Positions 18,495-26,480 of a stretch of 33,636 bases of DNA are shown in pieces. The stretch is from Hahella sp. HN01 (GTDB lineage: Bacteria > Pseudomonadota > Gammaproteobacteria > Pseudomonadales > Oleiphilaceae). Every line of letters starts with the position of its first letter. Position 1 is the stretch's first letter. Under the pieces are notes generated by a model. The model ran no database searches and was not told the DNA's origin. It worked only from the letters and a program-made list of their open reading frames with translations. Location: NCBI RefSeq assembly GCF_018986435.1, contig NZ_JAHMIN010000022.1:80896-114531 (forward strand), in the 5' to 3' direction. Both the position numbers and the translations under genes were made by a program.

Positions 18495-18522
18495 TTAGAC
18501 CCTAAAATTACACAAATGTTCC
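18495..18522 (-). promoter_or_regulatory. Candidate sigma-E promoter of dsbC
   Basis: On the minus strand GGAACAT, 15 bases, GTCTAA differs from the sigma-E consensus (GGAACTT-N15-GTCTAA) at one base only. The start would be near 18488, about 26 bases before the dsbC ATG. dsbC is a known sigma-E target in E. coli; its control here is inferred. Confidence 0.7.
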
Positions 18523-18609
18523 TATCAAAACTAGGTCAATTGTGTAACGTGAAATAGATTTAACCTAACCCTTTCAAGCTCACACTCAAATGAAGCAAAT
18601 ACAAAAAAA

Positions 18610-19524
18610 TCAGGAGCGAGGGTGGTGTTTTGAGTGCAGTTGCTGCAGCCTGGCCTTGGCCACATGGGTATATATCTGAGTAGTAGATAAGTCGCTATGC
18701 CCAAGAAGCAATTGAACCACGCGCAGATCCGCACCATGATTCAGTAAGTGAGTGGCGAATGCGTGACGAAGTGTATGTGGCGTTATGTTCTTAGCAATCC
18801 CACTGCGTGACGCATATAGCTTGATACGATACCAGAAGGTTTGCCTCGTCATCCCCCCGCCACGCAAACTCGGGAAAAGGACGCCATCTTCTCGCCCCCC
18901 CGTCAATTCGGGCCGAACACCTTTGATATAGGCCTCTAATTGCTCTACCGCTTGCTCCCCCAAAGGAGTCAGTCTTTCCTTATCCCCCTTTCCAACGACA
19001 CGCAACACCCCTTGCCTCAAGTTAACCTGATAAAGCTGAAGACCAACCAGCTCGGATACACGCAATCCGCTGGCGTACAACACCTCTAGCATCACCTTAT
19101 CCCGGGCCTCAATCGGCAACGAAATATCCGGCTCCGCCAGCAACCTATCCACTTCAGCCTCAGAAATCGCCCCCGGCAATAGCCGCCCCACTTTTGGGTG
19201 CTCAATCCTTAACGTCGGGTCCTCCCGAACAACCCCCTCCCTCAACAGATAGCGATAGAATTTTCGCAACGTCGACAACATACGAGCCGACGAGGCGCTC
19301 TTAGCACCTTTCTGCATGCGGGCAGCCAAAAAGGAAAATAAATCCTCCCGAGAAGCCTCGATAAGTGTTTTTCCACTTCTCGCCAGCCATTCCGCCAAGC
19401 GCACAAGGTCAGACCGATAGGACATCCTTGTATTTTCAGACAGCCCCTGTTCCAGCCACAGCATCTCTATGAATCTATCGATAGTTTCCTGGCAGGCCTG
19501 CGAAAAACTCATATTACTAGTCAT
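18610..19524 (-). CDS. xerD: Site-specific tyrosine recombinase XerD
   Basis: XerD acts with XerC at dif sites to resolve chromosome dimers under FtsK control. The 304-residue product has the N-terminal SAM-like core-binding domain (about residues 8-100, with WLEQGLSENTRMSYRSDLVRL) and the catalytic domain with the first Arg in YASGLRVSELVGL, the HTLRHAFATHLL box with His and second Arg, the LLGHSDLSTTQIY segment and the nucleophile Tyr just before THVAKARL. Length equals typical XerD (298-306). The start at 19524 has AAAAGGA upstream. Position between rplS and dsbC is the usual place for housekeeping xerD, so this is not a phage or integron integrase. A terminator separates it from rplS. Confidence 0.97.
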   Translation of the reverse strand: MTSNMSFSQACQETIDRFIEMLWLEQGLSENTRMSYRSDLVRLAEWLARSGKTLIEASREDLFSFLAARMQKGAKSASSARMLSTLRKFYRYLLREGVVREDPTLRIEHPKVGRLLPGAISEAEVDRLLAEPDISLPIEARDKVMLEVLYASGLRVSELVGLQLYQVNLRQGVLRVVGKGDKERLTPLGEQAVEQLEAYIKGVRPELTGGREDGVLFPSLRGGGMTRQTFWYRIKLYASRSGIAKNITPHTLRHAFATHLLNHGADLRVVQLLLGHSDLSTTQIYTHVAKARLQQLHSKHHPRS

Positions 19525-19558
19525 CTTTCCTTTTCAAACTTCCAGCCTGACCACAAAC

Positions 19559-19584
19559 AAAAAAGGGCGGTCAATTGACCACCC
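19559..19584 (-). terminator. Intrinsic terminator of the rpsP-rimM-trmD-rplS operon
   Basis: On the minus strand GGGTGGTC, loop AATT, GACCGCCC form an eight-base-pair stem with one G-T pair, followed by six T residues. It lies 26 bases after the rplS stop and before the xerD start. Confidence 0.85.
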
Positions 19585-19609
19585 TTTTCTGGATAAACCG
19601 AAGCCGGAA

Positions 19610-19966
19610 TTAATCCAACTTCTCTTTGATGCGAGCAGCCTTACCGCTAAGATCACGAAGGTGATACAACTTAGCCTTGCGAACGTCGCCACGACGCTTA
19701 ACATTGATGCTGTCGACCAAACGGCTGTGAGTCTGGAAAGTTCTCTCCACACCAACACCATATGAAACTTTACGAACAGTAAAAGAAGAGTTCAGACCAC
19801 GGTTTCTTTTTGCGATCACAACACCTTCGAAAGCCTGCAGACGCTCACGAGAACCTTCTACCACTTTCACACTTACAGTTACTGTATCACCCGGAGCAAA
19901 CTCTGGGATTTCTTTAGTCATTTGCTCAGCTTCAAGCTGGCTAATGATTGTGTTTTTGCTGCTCAT
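19610..19966 (-). CDS. rplS: Ribosomal protein bL19
   Basis: bL19 sits at the interface of the two ribosomal subunits. The 118-residue product has the classic features: [20 protein letters not shown] near residues 21-40, [20 protein letters not shown], and [20 protein letters not shown]. Length matches E. coli L19 (115). The ATG at 19966 is preceded by GGAG at about six bases. It is the last gene of the rpsP-rimM-trmD-rplS operon and is followed by a clear terminator. Confidence 0.99.
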   Translation of the reverse strand: MSSKNTIISQLEAEQMTKEIPEFAPGDTVTVSVKVVEGSRERLQAFEGVVIAKRNRGLNSSFTVRKVSYGVGVERTFQTHSRLVDSINVKRRGDVRKAKLYHLRDLSGKAARIKEKLD

Positions 19967-19995
19967 GGCTCGCTCCTAACTAATCCGAAGTAATC

Positions 19996-20745
19996 CTACG
20001 TTTCTGATATTAACTGCCCGCGCCGCAACTCTTGTATGATTTGAGCTTCTTCTTCGGATAGCTCACGCTGCTCGAGCAAATCGGGTCTGCGCTGAAGCGT
20101 TCTAAGCAAAGACTGCTCCAACCTCCAACGCCTAATCTTTTCATGATTGCCACTCAATAAAACCCCAGGAACCCGCTTATCGCGATATACCTCCGGCCTC
20201 GTGTAATGAGGACAATCCAGCAAGCTATTCTCGAAAGAGTCCTGCTCAGCAGACTCATTGTGACCGAGCACTCCTGGCGCAAGCCGAGAAACACTATCGA
20301 TAATAGCCATAGCGGCAATCTCGCCGCCACTAAGAACAAAGTCACCCAAAGACCACTCTTCGTCGACTTCATCCTCAATCAATCTTTCATCAATCCCTTC
20401 GTAACGACCACACAGAAGAATCAATCCTGGGACATTTAACGCCGAGCGAACCAAAGCTTGATTTATTCGCCTCCCCTGAGGAGACAGATAAATAACTTTA
20501 CTTCCCGCAGGAGCCACAGACTTCGCCGCATTTAATGCAGCCTCTAAAGGCTCCACCTTCATCAGCATTCCAGGACCACCGCCATACGGCCTATCATCTA
20601 CCGTGCGATAGTTATCGGTTGCGTAATCCCTGGGATTCCAAGAGTAAACTTCTATCGAACTCTGCTTGATAGCCTTGCCCACCACGCCAAAGTCCGTAAC
20701 CGACTTCAGCATTTCCGGAAATAAAGTTATGACGCCAAACCACAC
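19996..20745 (-). CDS. trmD: tRNA (guanine-37-N1)-methyltransferase TrmD
   Basis: TrmD methylates G37 next to the anticodon of several tRNAs, preventing +1 frameshifts. The 249-residue product begins [13 protein letters not shown] with a GTG start at 20745, which matches the conserved family N-terminus; a longer frame with nine extra residues lies inside rimM and is rejected. The knotted SPOUT fold is visible: [24 protein letters not shown], the AdoMet-binding knot [15 protein letters not shown], and [16 protein letters not shown]. The GTG comes just one base after the rimM stop, so coupled translation is likely. Length is close to E. coli TrmD (255). Confidence 0.98.
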   Translation of the reverse strand: MWFGVITLFPEMLKSVTDFGVVGKAIKQSSIEVYSWNPRDYATDNYRTVDDRPYGGGPGMLMKVEPLEAALNAAKSVAPAGSKVIYLSPQGRRINQALVRSALNVPGLILLCGRYEGIDERLIEDEVDEEWSLGDFVLSGGEIAAMAIIDSVSRLAPGVLGHNESAEQDSFENSLLDCPHYTRPEVYRDKRVPGVLLSGNHEKIRRWRLEQSLLRTLQRRPDLLEQRELSEEEAQIIQELRRGQLISET

Positions 20746-20746
20746 T

Positions 20747-21268
20747 TTAAAAATCCGGATCCCAGTCAACAACCATTAAATTCTTATCCAGATCAATATT
20801 CTCTATGAATTGGCCTGGCAAGTAAGGAATTAGCCGCTCACGCTTATCAATGCTTTCCGCAGATCCTGCAACGACAAGCACATCATTAGCGCCAGTTTCA
20901 ATCAAATGACTCACCCGCCCTATATTTACCCCTTCAGAGGTAACAACGGTGAGCCCTTCCAATTGACGCCAATAGAATTCACCCTCTTCCAAAACTGGAA
21001 GCTCTGACGACTCAATCTCAATCTGACAACCAACATAGTTTTTTGCCATATCTCGATCATCCACGCCAGCTAGCGCAATAACGATCCCTTTACCCTGAGG
21101 CTTACCAGACCGAAGCTTTGCGCCCGAGCGATTTCCATCTTCGCGCACCAATTCCCAATTAGCGTACCGAAGCATATTCTCCGGTGGCGACGTGAAAGAA
21201 TGAACTTTCAGCCAACCTTTTACGCCATACACACCGACGATTTTGCCTATGCAAATTTTCTCATTCAT
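20747..21268 (-). CDS. rimM: Ribosome maturation factor RimM
   Basis: RimM binds ribosomal protein S19 and helps mature the head of the 30S subunit. The 173-residue product begins [21 protein letters not shown], the family N-terminal barrel, and has the C-terminal PRC-barrel domain with [29 protein letters not shown] and the ending [20 protein letters not shown]. Length fits E. coli RimM (182). It starts 21 bases after the rpsP stop and ends one base before trmD. The ribosome site is not strong, consistent with known differences in expression within this operon. Confidence 0.98.
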   Translation of the reverse strand: MNEKICIGKIVGVYGVKGWLKVHSFTSPPENMLRYANWELVREDGNRSGAKLRSGKPQGKGIVIALAGVDDRDMAKNYVGCQIEIESSELPVLEEGEFYWRQLEGLTVVTSEGVNIGRVSHLIETGANDVLVVAGSAESIDKRERLIPYLPGQFIENIDLDKNLMVVDWDPDF

Positions 21269-21289
21269 CGGCGTGCTTCACCAACCTGC

Positions 21290-21529
21290 TTAAGCGCTGG
21301 CCTTCACCAGATCACGAACGCGATCAGACATCTGAGCTCCACGCTCAACCCAGAACTGCAGACGCTCTGCGTCTACACGGACACGCTCGTCGTTACCGCG
21401 CGCAGTAGGGTTGAAGAAACCTACACGCTCAATGAAACGGCCGTCACGGGCGTTTCTGCTATCAGTCACGTTAAGGTGATAAAAAGGACGTTTTTTTGAA
21501 CCGCCACGCGCTAGTCGAATTGTAACCAT
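21290..21529 (-). CDS. rpsP: Ribosomal protein bS16
   Basis: bS16 is a small-subunit protein needed for 30S assembly. The 79-residue product starts [20 protein letters not shown], the standard N-terminus, and ends with [25 protein letters not shown] chose the ATG at 21529; the longer frame to 21643 reads through the promoter region and has no similarity to the family. It is the first gene of the operon and is separated from ffh by 127 bases. A possible promoter TTTTCA-N17-TAGAAT lies upstream on the minus strand in that gap. Confidence 0.98.
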   Translation of the reverse strand: MVTIRLARGGSKKRPFYHLNVTDSRNARDGRFIERVGFFNPTARGNDERVRVDAERLQFWVERGAQMSDRVRDLVKASA

Positions 21530-21635
21530 CTCAGTTTGAATCCTGTTGTAAATAAACCAATGTTGTTGGCTCAACACCTGAAAGGGCGCATATTCTACGC
21601 AATAATTCAAGCATTGAAAACCTTTTTGTTTACTC

Positions 21636-21655
21636 TCTGGCAATTAGACGCCAGA
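21636..21655 (-). terminator. Weak hairpin just after ffh
   Basis: TCTGGC and GCCAGA form a six-base-pair stem with an eight-base loop, starting two bases after the ffh stop. There is no clear T run, so attenuation or 3'-end protection is as likely as termination. Confidence 0.35.
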
Positions 21656-21656
21656 A

Positions 21657-23039
21657 CTATCTCATGCGCCCCATTGGAGGCATTCCACCACCAGGAGGCA
21701 TCATCCCACCCATTCCCCGCATCATATTCATGACGCCACCTTTCTTACTGAATTTTTTCATCATCTTCTGCATTTGCTTGTGCTGCTTAAGAAGGCGATT
21801 CACGTCTTGTATTTGTAGACCCGCCCCCATGGCAATCCGACGTTTGCGTGAATTGCTTACAACATCAGGAAACCGCCGTTCATGCGGAGTCATTGAATTT
21901 ATCAACGCCTCCATATGAACAAACATCTTATCGTTCATATGCTGTTGCGCGACTTGAGAGATTTGCCCCATTCCCGGCAACTTATCCAGCATGCCAGCCA
22001 TTCCGCCCATATTTTTCATTTGCTGTAGCTGGTCACGGAAATCTTCGAGATCAAAGGACTTCCCTTTTATAACTTTCTTGGCGAGCTTCTCAGCCTTCTT
22101 CTTATCAAGCTTGCGCTCAGCCTCCTCTATAAGAGAGAGCACATCCCCCATACCAAGGATTCTTGACGCAACTCGATCTGGATGAAACGGCTCCAGAGCC
22201 TCTACTTTCTCCCCCATCCCCATGAATTTGATGGGTTTGCCAGTAATAGAACGCACAGACAAGGCGGCGCCGCCACGAGCATCACCGTCCGCCTTCGTCA
22301 AAATCACGCCCGTCAAAGGCAGAGCATCATTGAACGCCTTAGCGGTATTCGCCGCGTCCTGCCCCGTCATGGCGTCAACAACAAATAAAGTTTCAATCGG
22401 ATTGACCGCAGCATGCAGACGCTTGATTTCGGACATCATATCCGCGTCAATATGCAACCGCCCCGCCGTATCAACAATCACCACATCATTAAAACGCTTG
22501 CGAGCCTCAGCAATTGCCGCACTTGCAATATCAACGGGATCTTGGTCAGCAGTGCTCGGGAAGAAATTAACCCCGACATCCCCCGCCAAGGTTTCCAGCT
22601 GTTTAATAGCGGCGGGACGATATACGTCCGCACTCACCACCATGACAGATTTTTTGCGACGCTCCTTTAGGAACCGAGCCAACTTACCCACAGATGTCGT
22701 TTTACCAGCGCCCTGCAAGCCCGCCATCAAAATCACGGCTGGAGGCTGGCAATTAAGATTCAAGTCTTCATTCGCCTGCCCCATGACAGCAATAAGCTCA
22801 TTCTGCACAACGCGAATAAACTCCTGCCCCGGCGTCAGGCTTCGCATCACGTCCTGACCTACGGCCTTCGCTTTAACGCTATCAACGAATTCTTTTACGA
22901 CGGGGAGAGCAACATCAGCCTCCAGCAAAGCCATGCGAACTTCCCTGAGAGTTTCCTTGATGTTGTCTTCAGTTAGTTTCGCCTGGCCGGTAATCTTTTT
23001 TAGGCTGTCGGACAACCTTTCCGTCAGACTATCAAACAT
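21657..23039 (-). CDS. ffh: Signal recognition particle protein Ffh (SRP54)
   Basis: Ffh binds 4.5S RNA and signal sequences of nascent inner-membrane proteins and docks with FtsY. The 460-residue product has the N helical domain (residues 1-85), the GTPase G domain with GLQGAGKTTSVGKLARFL (about 104-121), the DTAGRLHID box, the TKADGDARGGAAL box, and the Met-rich M domain (about 325-460) ending with GGGMPPMGRMR. Length fits E. coli Ffh (453). It lies upstream of rpsP on the same strand and diverges from ypjD, the common arrangement in gammaproteobacteria. A TATAAT box on the minus strand at 23084-23089 may be its promoter. Confidence 0.99.
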   Translation of the reverse strand: MFDSLTERLSDSLKKITGQAKLTEDNIKETLREVRMALLEADVALPVVKEFVDSVKAKAVGQDVMRSLTPGQEFIRVVQNELIAVMGQANEDLNLNCQPPAVILMAGLQGAGKTTSVGKLARFLKERRKKSVMVVSADVYRPAAIKQLETLAGDVGVNFFPSTADQDPVDIASAAIAEARKRFNDVVIVDTAGRLHIDADMMSEIKRLHAAVNPIETLFVVDAMTGQDAANTAKAFNDALPLTGVILTKADGDARGGAALSVRSITGKPIKFMGMGEKVEALEPFHPDRVASRILGMGDVLSLIEEAERKLDKKKAEKLAKKVIKGKSFDLEDFRDQLQQMKNMGGMAGMLDKLPGMGQISQVAQQHMNDKMFVHMEALINSMTPHERRFPDVVSNSRKRRIAMGAGLQIQDVNRLLKQHKQMQKMMKKFSKKGGVMNMMRGMGGMMPPGGGMPPMGRMR

Positions 23040-23083
23040 ATAGCGTTCCCCTTAATAATCAGGTATGTCGTAAAAGGGCTTGG

Positions 23084-23089
23084 ATTATA
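23084..23089 (-). promoter_or_regulatory. Candidate -10 box of the ffh promoter
   Basis: The minus strand shows a perfect TATAAT about 45 bases before the ffh ATG, set in the palindrome TTGGATATAATCCAA. No good -35 hexamer is visible at the right distance, so the site is uncertain; the palindrome could also be a regulator site. Confidence 0.4.
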
Positions 23090-23286
23090 TCCAACCCTAC
23101 GGCATACTTCATCTAACAAATGGACCCAGCCGAAACCTATTTTTCCAACTCTTTGTTTATTAGGCGACTTTCGGCGCTTTTGAGTAAGCGCAAGAATATG
23201 CCAAAGCGCCTCATTTCCATAAACAAAGACAACAACCAGCAGGGCCAAAACAGCTAACACACCCCAGCCGACATGACTGACATTTA

Positions 23287-24093
23287 ATGAGCGTTGTCAC
23301 CCTTAGCATAGTCGCCACCGTTTTTTACACTGTCGCCACAGCCTTTCAATACGCTGTTTACGAGGGCAAGACGCCACAACGCCCGCACTTGGCCGGAGCC
23401 ATTGGCTTTCTGGCTGTCGCAGCGCATGCAGTTAGCGTTTGGCTACTGAGCTCAACCTCTCTCGGAGCAGACTTCGGCTTTTTCAAAATCATCTCAATAA
23501 TCAGCCTATTCCTCAGCGCTTTGATTGTTTCCTTCGCATACATAAAACCCGTACACAACCTGAAGCTGCTAATTTACCCCATAGCGATCATAACAGTCAT
23601 CGCAGCCGTCAGCTTTAAAGGCCCCACTCAGGTGGTAGAGCCCGGACACGTGGGGCTCATGGCGCACATCACCTTATCAGTGATTGCATACTCCGTATTT
23701 AGTCTGGCCGGATTACAAGCCTTACTTCTCTATGCCCAAAACAAGCAGCTGAAGTCTCACATGACCGGCCGACTCGTAAAAGCGCTCCCCCCTCTTCAAA
23801 CCACCGAAGATATTTTATTTGAGATGATCTGGACAGGCCTGATCCTTCTCACTCTGGCGATAATAACTGGTAGCTTTTTTGTGGAGGACCTGTTCGCACA
23901 ACATTTGGTCCACAAGACAGCGCTTTCGATTTTATCCTGGCTTATCTTCGCACTCTTGGCCGTTGGCCGTAACCTATGGGGCTGGAGAGGCTTGCTCGCC
24001 GCCAGACTGACAATTGGCGGATGCTTACTGCTAGCCCTAGGGTTTCTGGGCAGCAAGATCGCCTTAGAGTTTATCATTCAACCCAAAATCTGA
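23287..24093 (+). CDS. ypjD: YpjD/CcsA-like cytochrome c assembly family membrane protein
   Basis: The 268-residue product is an inner-membrane protein with about eight predicted helices, carrying the CcsA/CcmC-type cytochrome c assembly pattern: conserved His in GFLAVAAHAVSVWLL, in GLMAHITLSVIAYSVFSLAG, and in HKTALSILSWLIFALLAVGRNLWGWRG, where His residues would ligand haem. There is no full tryptophan-rich WWD motif, so it belongs to the short YpjD branch whose exact role is unknown. It is transcribed away from ffh, next to the CorB-type gene, which is the same order I recall from E. coli and Pseudomonas. Gene naming follows that neighbourhood. Confidence 0.85.
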   Translation: MSVVTLSIVATVFYTVATAFQYAVYEGKTPQRPHLAGAIGFLAVAAHAVSVWLLSSTSLGADFGFFKIISIISLFLSALIVSFAYIKPVHNLKLLIYPIAIITVIAAVSFKGPTQVVEPGHVGLMAHITLSVIAYSVFSLAGLQALLLYAQNKQLKSHMTGRLVKALPPLQTTEDILFEMIWTGLILLTLAIITGSFFVEDLFAQHLVHKTALSILSWLIFALLAVGRNLWGWRGLLAARLTIGGCLLLALGFLGSKIALEFIIQPKI

Positions 24094-24095
24094 TC

Positions 24096-24123
24096 TTGAC
24101 ACGCCCCCAAGCGTTTCTATGAT
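24096..24123 (+). promoter_or_regulatory. Strong candidate sigma-70 promoter of the CorB-type gene
   Basis: TTGACA, 16 bases, TATGAT is nearly consensus. It begins just after the ypjD stop and would start transcription near 24130, about 30 bases before the TTG start of the next gene. It suggests that the gene does not depend on ypjD read-through. Confidence 0.75.
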
Positions 24124-24159
24124 GACTTCGTAATCACAACAAACGGTTTAACGCTCCCC

Positions 24160-25458
24160 TTGAACGACTTATCCACCACCTTTCTACTCGCTGTATTAGT
24201 CATCCTAATAGCTCTCTCTGGATTCTTTTCCGGCTCAGAGACAGGGATGATGACTCTGAATCGCTATCGTTTAAGGCACATGGCCAAAAACGGACACAAA
24301 GGCGCAAAACGCGCGAACACCTTACTGCAGCGTCCAGATCAGCTGATCGGCGTCATTCTGATAGGTAATAACTTCGTCAACATACTCGCCTCCGCAATCG
24401 CCACCGTTATTGCTACCCGCCTATGGGGAGACGCCGGCGTTGCTATCGCCACATCAGCATTGACAATAACTATCCTGGTTTTTTCTGAGGTTACACCCAA
24501 AACGCTCGCCGCCCTCTACCCGGAGCGAGTAGCATTTCCCGCCTCAGTGGCGCTAATCCCTCTCCTAAAACTCCTTTATCCCTTTGTACGGTGCGTCAAT
24601 ATCGCCTCCAACTCGCTATTGCGCCTATTTGGAGTCACCGAGTCTCAAGCAGGATCCGACCACTTGTCTCGCGAAGAGCTACGCACCCTGGTTCACGAGG
24701 CGGGAGTCCGCATCCCAAAACGACACAGACAAATGCTTCTGAGCATCCTGGATCTGGAGAAAGTCACCATAGAGGACATCATGATCCCACGAAATGAAAT
24801 TACGGGGATCGACATAGAGGACGACATTGATGAAATTGTCGAACAATTAAGATCAGCTCAACACACCCGGCTGCCAGTCTACCGGGGGGATATAAACAAC
24901 ATTATAGGCATCCTCCACCTCCGCAATGCCGCCAAATTTCTCACTCAGAACGAGATAAACAAGGCAATGATCATGCAAAGCTGCCGTGAGCCCTACTTCA
25001 TTCCAGAAGGCACTCCGCTAAACACCCAGCTTTTTAACTTCCAGAAAGAAAAGCGGCGAATTGCGGTTGTTGTAGACGAATACGGCGACGTACAAGGCAT
25101 AGCCACCCTGGAAGATATACTGGAAGAGATTGTCGGAGAGTTCACCACCGATATCGCCGCCACCAGCCCAGACATCACGCCAATGGACGACAACCGTTAC
25201 ATGATCGATGGCTTTGCGACAATCCGCACGATCAACAAAATACTGGGGTGGAGACTTCCCACCGACGGCCCCAAAACGCTAAACGGACTTATCATGGAAC
25301 TGCTGGAGACCATTCCAGAGAATCCAACATGCCTTAAGCTGCACGGGTACAATGTGGAAATCAAACAGGTCAAAGACAATGTCGTTAAGGCCGCCATCGT
25401 CCACGACCCATTCGCCCCTCCAAAGAGCAGCAAAAAGAAAAAAGCCGCCCAACAGTAA
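24160..25458 (+). CDS. CorB/YfjD-like CNNM-CBS membrane protein (HlyC/CorC family)
   Basis: The 432-residue product has the CNNM (DUF21) membrane domain: a first helix running into FFSGSETGMMTLNRYRLRHMA (residues 22-42), a second around LIGVILIGNNFVNILASAIA, and further helices to about residue 150. A tandem CBS pair follows (about 200-330; IMIPRNEITGIDIEDDIDEI, TRLPVYRGDINNIIGIL, VVVDEYGDVQGIATLEDILE), and then a C-terminal CorC/HlyC domain (YMIDGFATIRTINKILGWRL). Family members are magnesium/cobalt transport or efflux proteins; the older haemolysin label is misleading. The start is a TTG with no visible ribosome site, but the first membrane helix requires it. A near-consensus promoter lies upstream. 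Confidence 0.9.
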   Translation: MNDLSTTFLLAVLVILIALSGFFSGSETGMMTLNRYRLRHMAKNGHKGAKRANTLLQRPDQLIGVILIGNNFVNILASAIATVIATRLWGDAGVAIATSALTITILVFSEVTPKTLAALYPERVAFPASVALIPLLKLLYPFVRCVNIASNSLLRLFGVTESQAGSDHLSREELRTLVHEAGVRIPKRHRQMLLSILDLEKVTIEDIMIPRNEITGIDIEDDIDEIVEQLRSAQHTRLPVYRGDINNIIGILHLRNAAKFLTQNEINKAMIMQSCREPYFIPEGTPLNTQLFNFQKEKRRIAVVVDEYGDVQGIATLEDILEEIVGEFTTDIAATSPDITPMDDNRYMIDGFATIRTINKILGWRLPTDGPKTLNGLIMELLETIPENPTCLKLHGYNVEIKQVKDNVVKAAIVHDPFAPPKSSKKKKAAQQ

Positions 25459-25465
25459 ATAATAC

Positions 25466-25499
25466 GCGCCGGAAACTCATTCAAATCAATGTCCGGCGC
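25466..25499 (+). terminator. Hairpin after the CorB-type gene
   Basis: GCGCCGGA and TCCGGCGC form a perfect eight-base-pair stem with an 18-base loop, starting eight bases after the stop. There is no T run immediately after it, so it may be a factor-assisted terminator or a stabilising hairpin. Confidence 0.45.
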
Positions 25500-25562
25500 C
25501 CCTCCATATGCAGTTAGCGAATAAAAAAAAATCGTTTAAAAGATCAAAATATAAGCTACTTC

Positions 25563-25591
25563 TTGACTAAAAATAGCCGGAACACTATGAA
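25563..25591 (+). promoter_or_regulatory. Candidate sigma-70 promoter of the Yip1-family gene
   Basis: TTGACT, 17 bases, TATGAA, with a start near 25598, gives a leader of about 32 bases before the ATG at 25630. The ribosome site AAGGAGG (25615-25621) is close to ideal, so the gene should be well expressed. Confidence 0.65.
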
Positions 25592-25629
25592 GTAATAGTG
25601 ACCATAAAAATAAGAAGGAGGCTTCCTAT

Positions 25630-26232
25630 ATGATCCTGGGCCACACGTTAGGTCTTTTCACGCATCCAGATCAGGAATGGCTGTCAATACGCGAAGAGCG
25701 CGCCACAACCGGGCGACTGTACGTACAACACACGCTATTACTGGCCTTAATTCCAACCATCGCCGCTTATATCGGCTCTACGCAAGTGGGCTGGACCATT
25801 GGCAGCGAAGAAACCGTCAAGCTAACTCAAGTAAGCGCCTTTAACTTATGCGCGCTTTTCTACGTGGCGATGCTGTCCGGAATCTATATTCTGGGCAAAT
25901 TCATCGACTTCATGGCAATTACTTATGGCGTGGACAAAAATGCGCCCAGAGGTATTGAGCTGGCTGCATACGCAGCAACACCATTATTTATCATGGGAGC
26001 CATAGCCGTTTACCCCAATATTTGGGTAGACATGTTCGCAGGATTAGTCGGGGTATCGTACTCTGTATATCTTCTTTACGAAGGTCTACCGATTCTGATG
26101 AAAATCCCTAAAGAAAGAGGCTTTATGTTCGCCACAAGCGTTCTGACCGTTGGTCTGGTTATGCTTGTAGCTTTAATCGCCACCAGTGTTGTCATTTGGA
26201 GCGTTGGCATCGGTCCGGTTTATACGAACTGA
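25630..26232 (+). CDS. Yip1-family (DUF1282) inner-membrane protein
   Basis: The 200-residue product is a polytopic membrane protein with about five helices (near residues 32-52, 72-94, 110-130, 134-152 and 166-192). The N-terminal HTLGLFTHPDQEWLSIREE, ALIPTIAAYIGSTQVGW and the later YAATPLFIMGAIAVYPNIWV segments are typical of bacterial Yip1-domain proteins. Eukaryotic Yip1 proteins work in vesicle traffic; the role of bacterial members is not established. It is a single-gene unit: it has its own promoter and near-perfect Shine-Dalgarno AAGGAGG eight bases before the ATG, and strong inverted repeats follow its stop. Confidence 0.8.
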   Translation: MILGHTLGLFTHPDQEWLSIREERATTGRLYVQHTLLLALIPTIAAYIGSTQVGWTIGSEETVKLTQVSAFNLCALFYVAMLSGIYILGKFIDFMAITYGVDKNAPRGIELAAYAATPLFIMGAIAVYPNIWVDMFAGLVGVSYSVYLLYEGLPILMKIPKERGFMFATSVLTVGLVMLVALIATSVVIWSVGIGPVYTN

Positions 26233-26250
26233 AGCTATTAACGCCTTTAC

Positions 26251-26282
26251 CTATGCGGTCGACTCTAGGGGCGACCGCATAG
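26251..26282 (+). terminator. Strong hairpin after the Yip1-family gene
   Basis: CTATGCGGTCG and CGACCGCATAG form a perfect eleven-base-pair stem with a ten-base loop, 18 bases after the stop codon. No T run follows. It is probably the 3' end of the transcript. Confidence 0.55.
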
Positions 26283-26287
26283 AATCG

Positions 26288-26332
26288 ACTAAAACGGCGC
26301 AATACAGCCTAAGATGGCAAGACCGTTTTAGT
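26288..26332. repeat. Long inverted repeat between Yip1-family and DUF1631 genes
   Basis: ACTAAAACGG and CCGTTTTAGT are perfect ten-base inverted arms separated by 25 bases, only five bases after the preceding hairpin. Read on the minus strand the arms also form a stem. The function is unknown: it could be a second terminator, a regulator site, or a small structured RNA. Confidence 0.6.
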
Positions 26333-26480
26333 AACTTATGGTAGATTTTTGTATATAAAGCCGTAAAATAGACGGCAATTATTATAACGACTCACCGCCA
26401 AACTCATACCCAAAAAAAAATAACAATATCTGTTGTCAGCTTGTTTTTGACGCCCCATTTGGGTGCAACAGGAGAAGTTT

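Noticed and set aside
18610-19524. Mobile-element integrase
   Set aside because: The tyrosine recombinase is in the normal housekeeping place between rplS and dsbC and has XerD length and motifs; no attachment-site repeats or cargo genes surround it.
22222-22857. 211-codon plus-strand open frame inside ffh
   Set aside because: Antisense to the ffh GTPase domain, with a low-complexity product.
23024-23260. 78-codon minus-strand frame upstream of ffh with a hydrophobic start
   Set aside because: It overlaps the ffh start and its probable promoter box, has no good ribosome site and no recognisable family; likely a chance frame.
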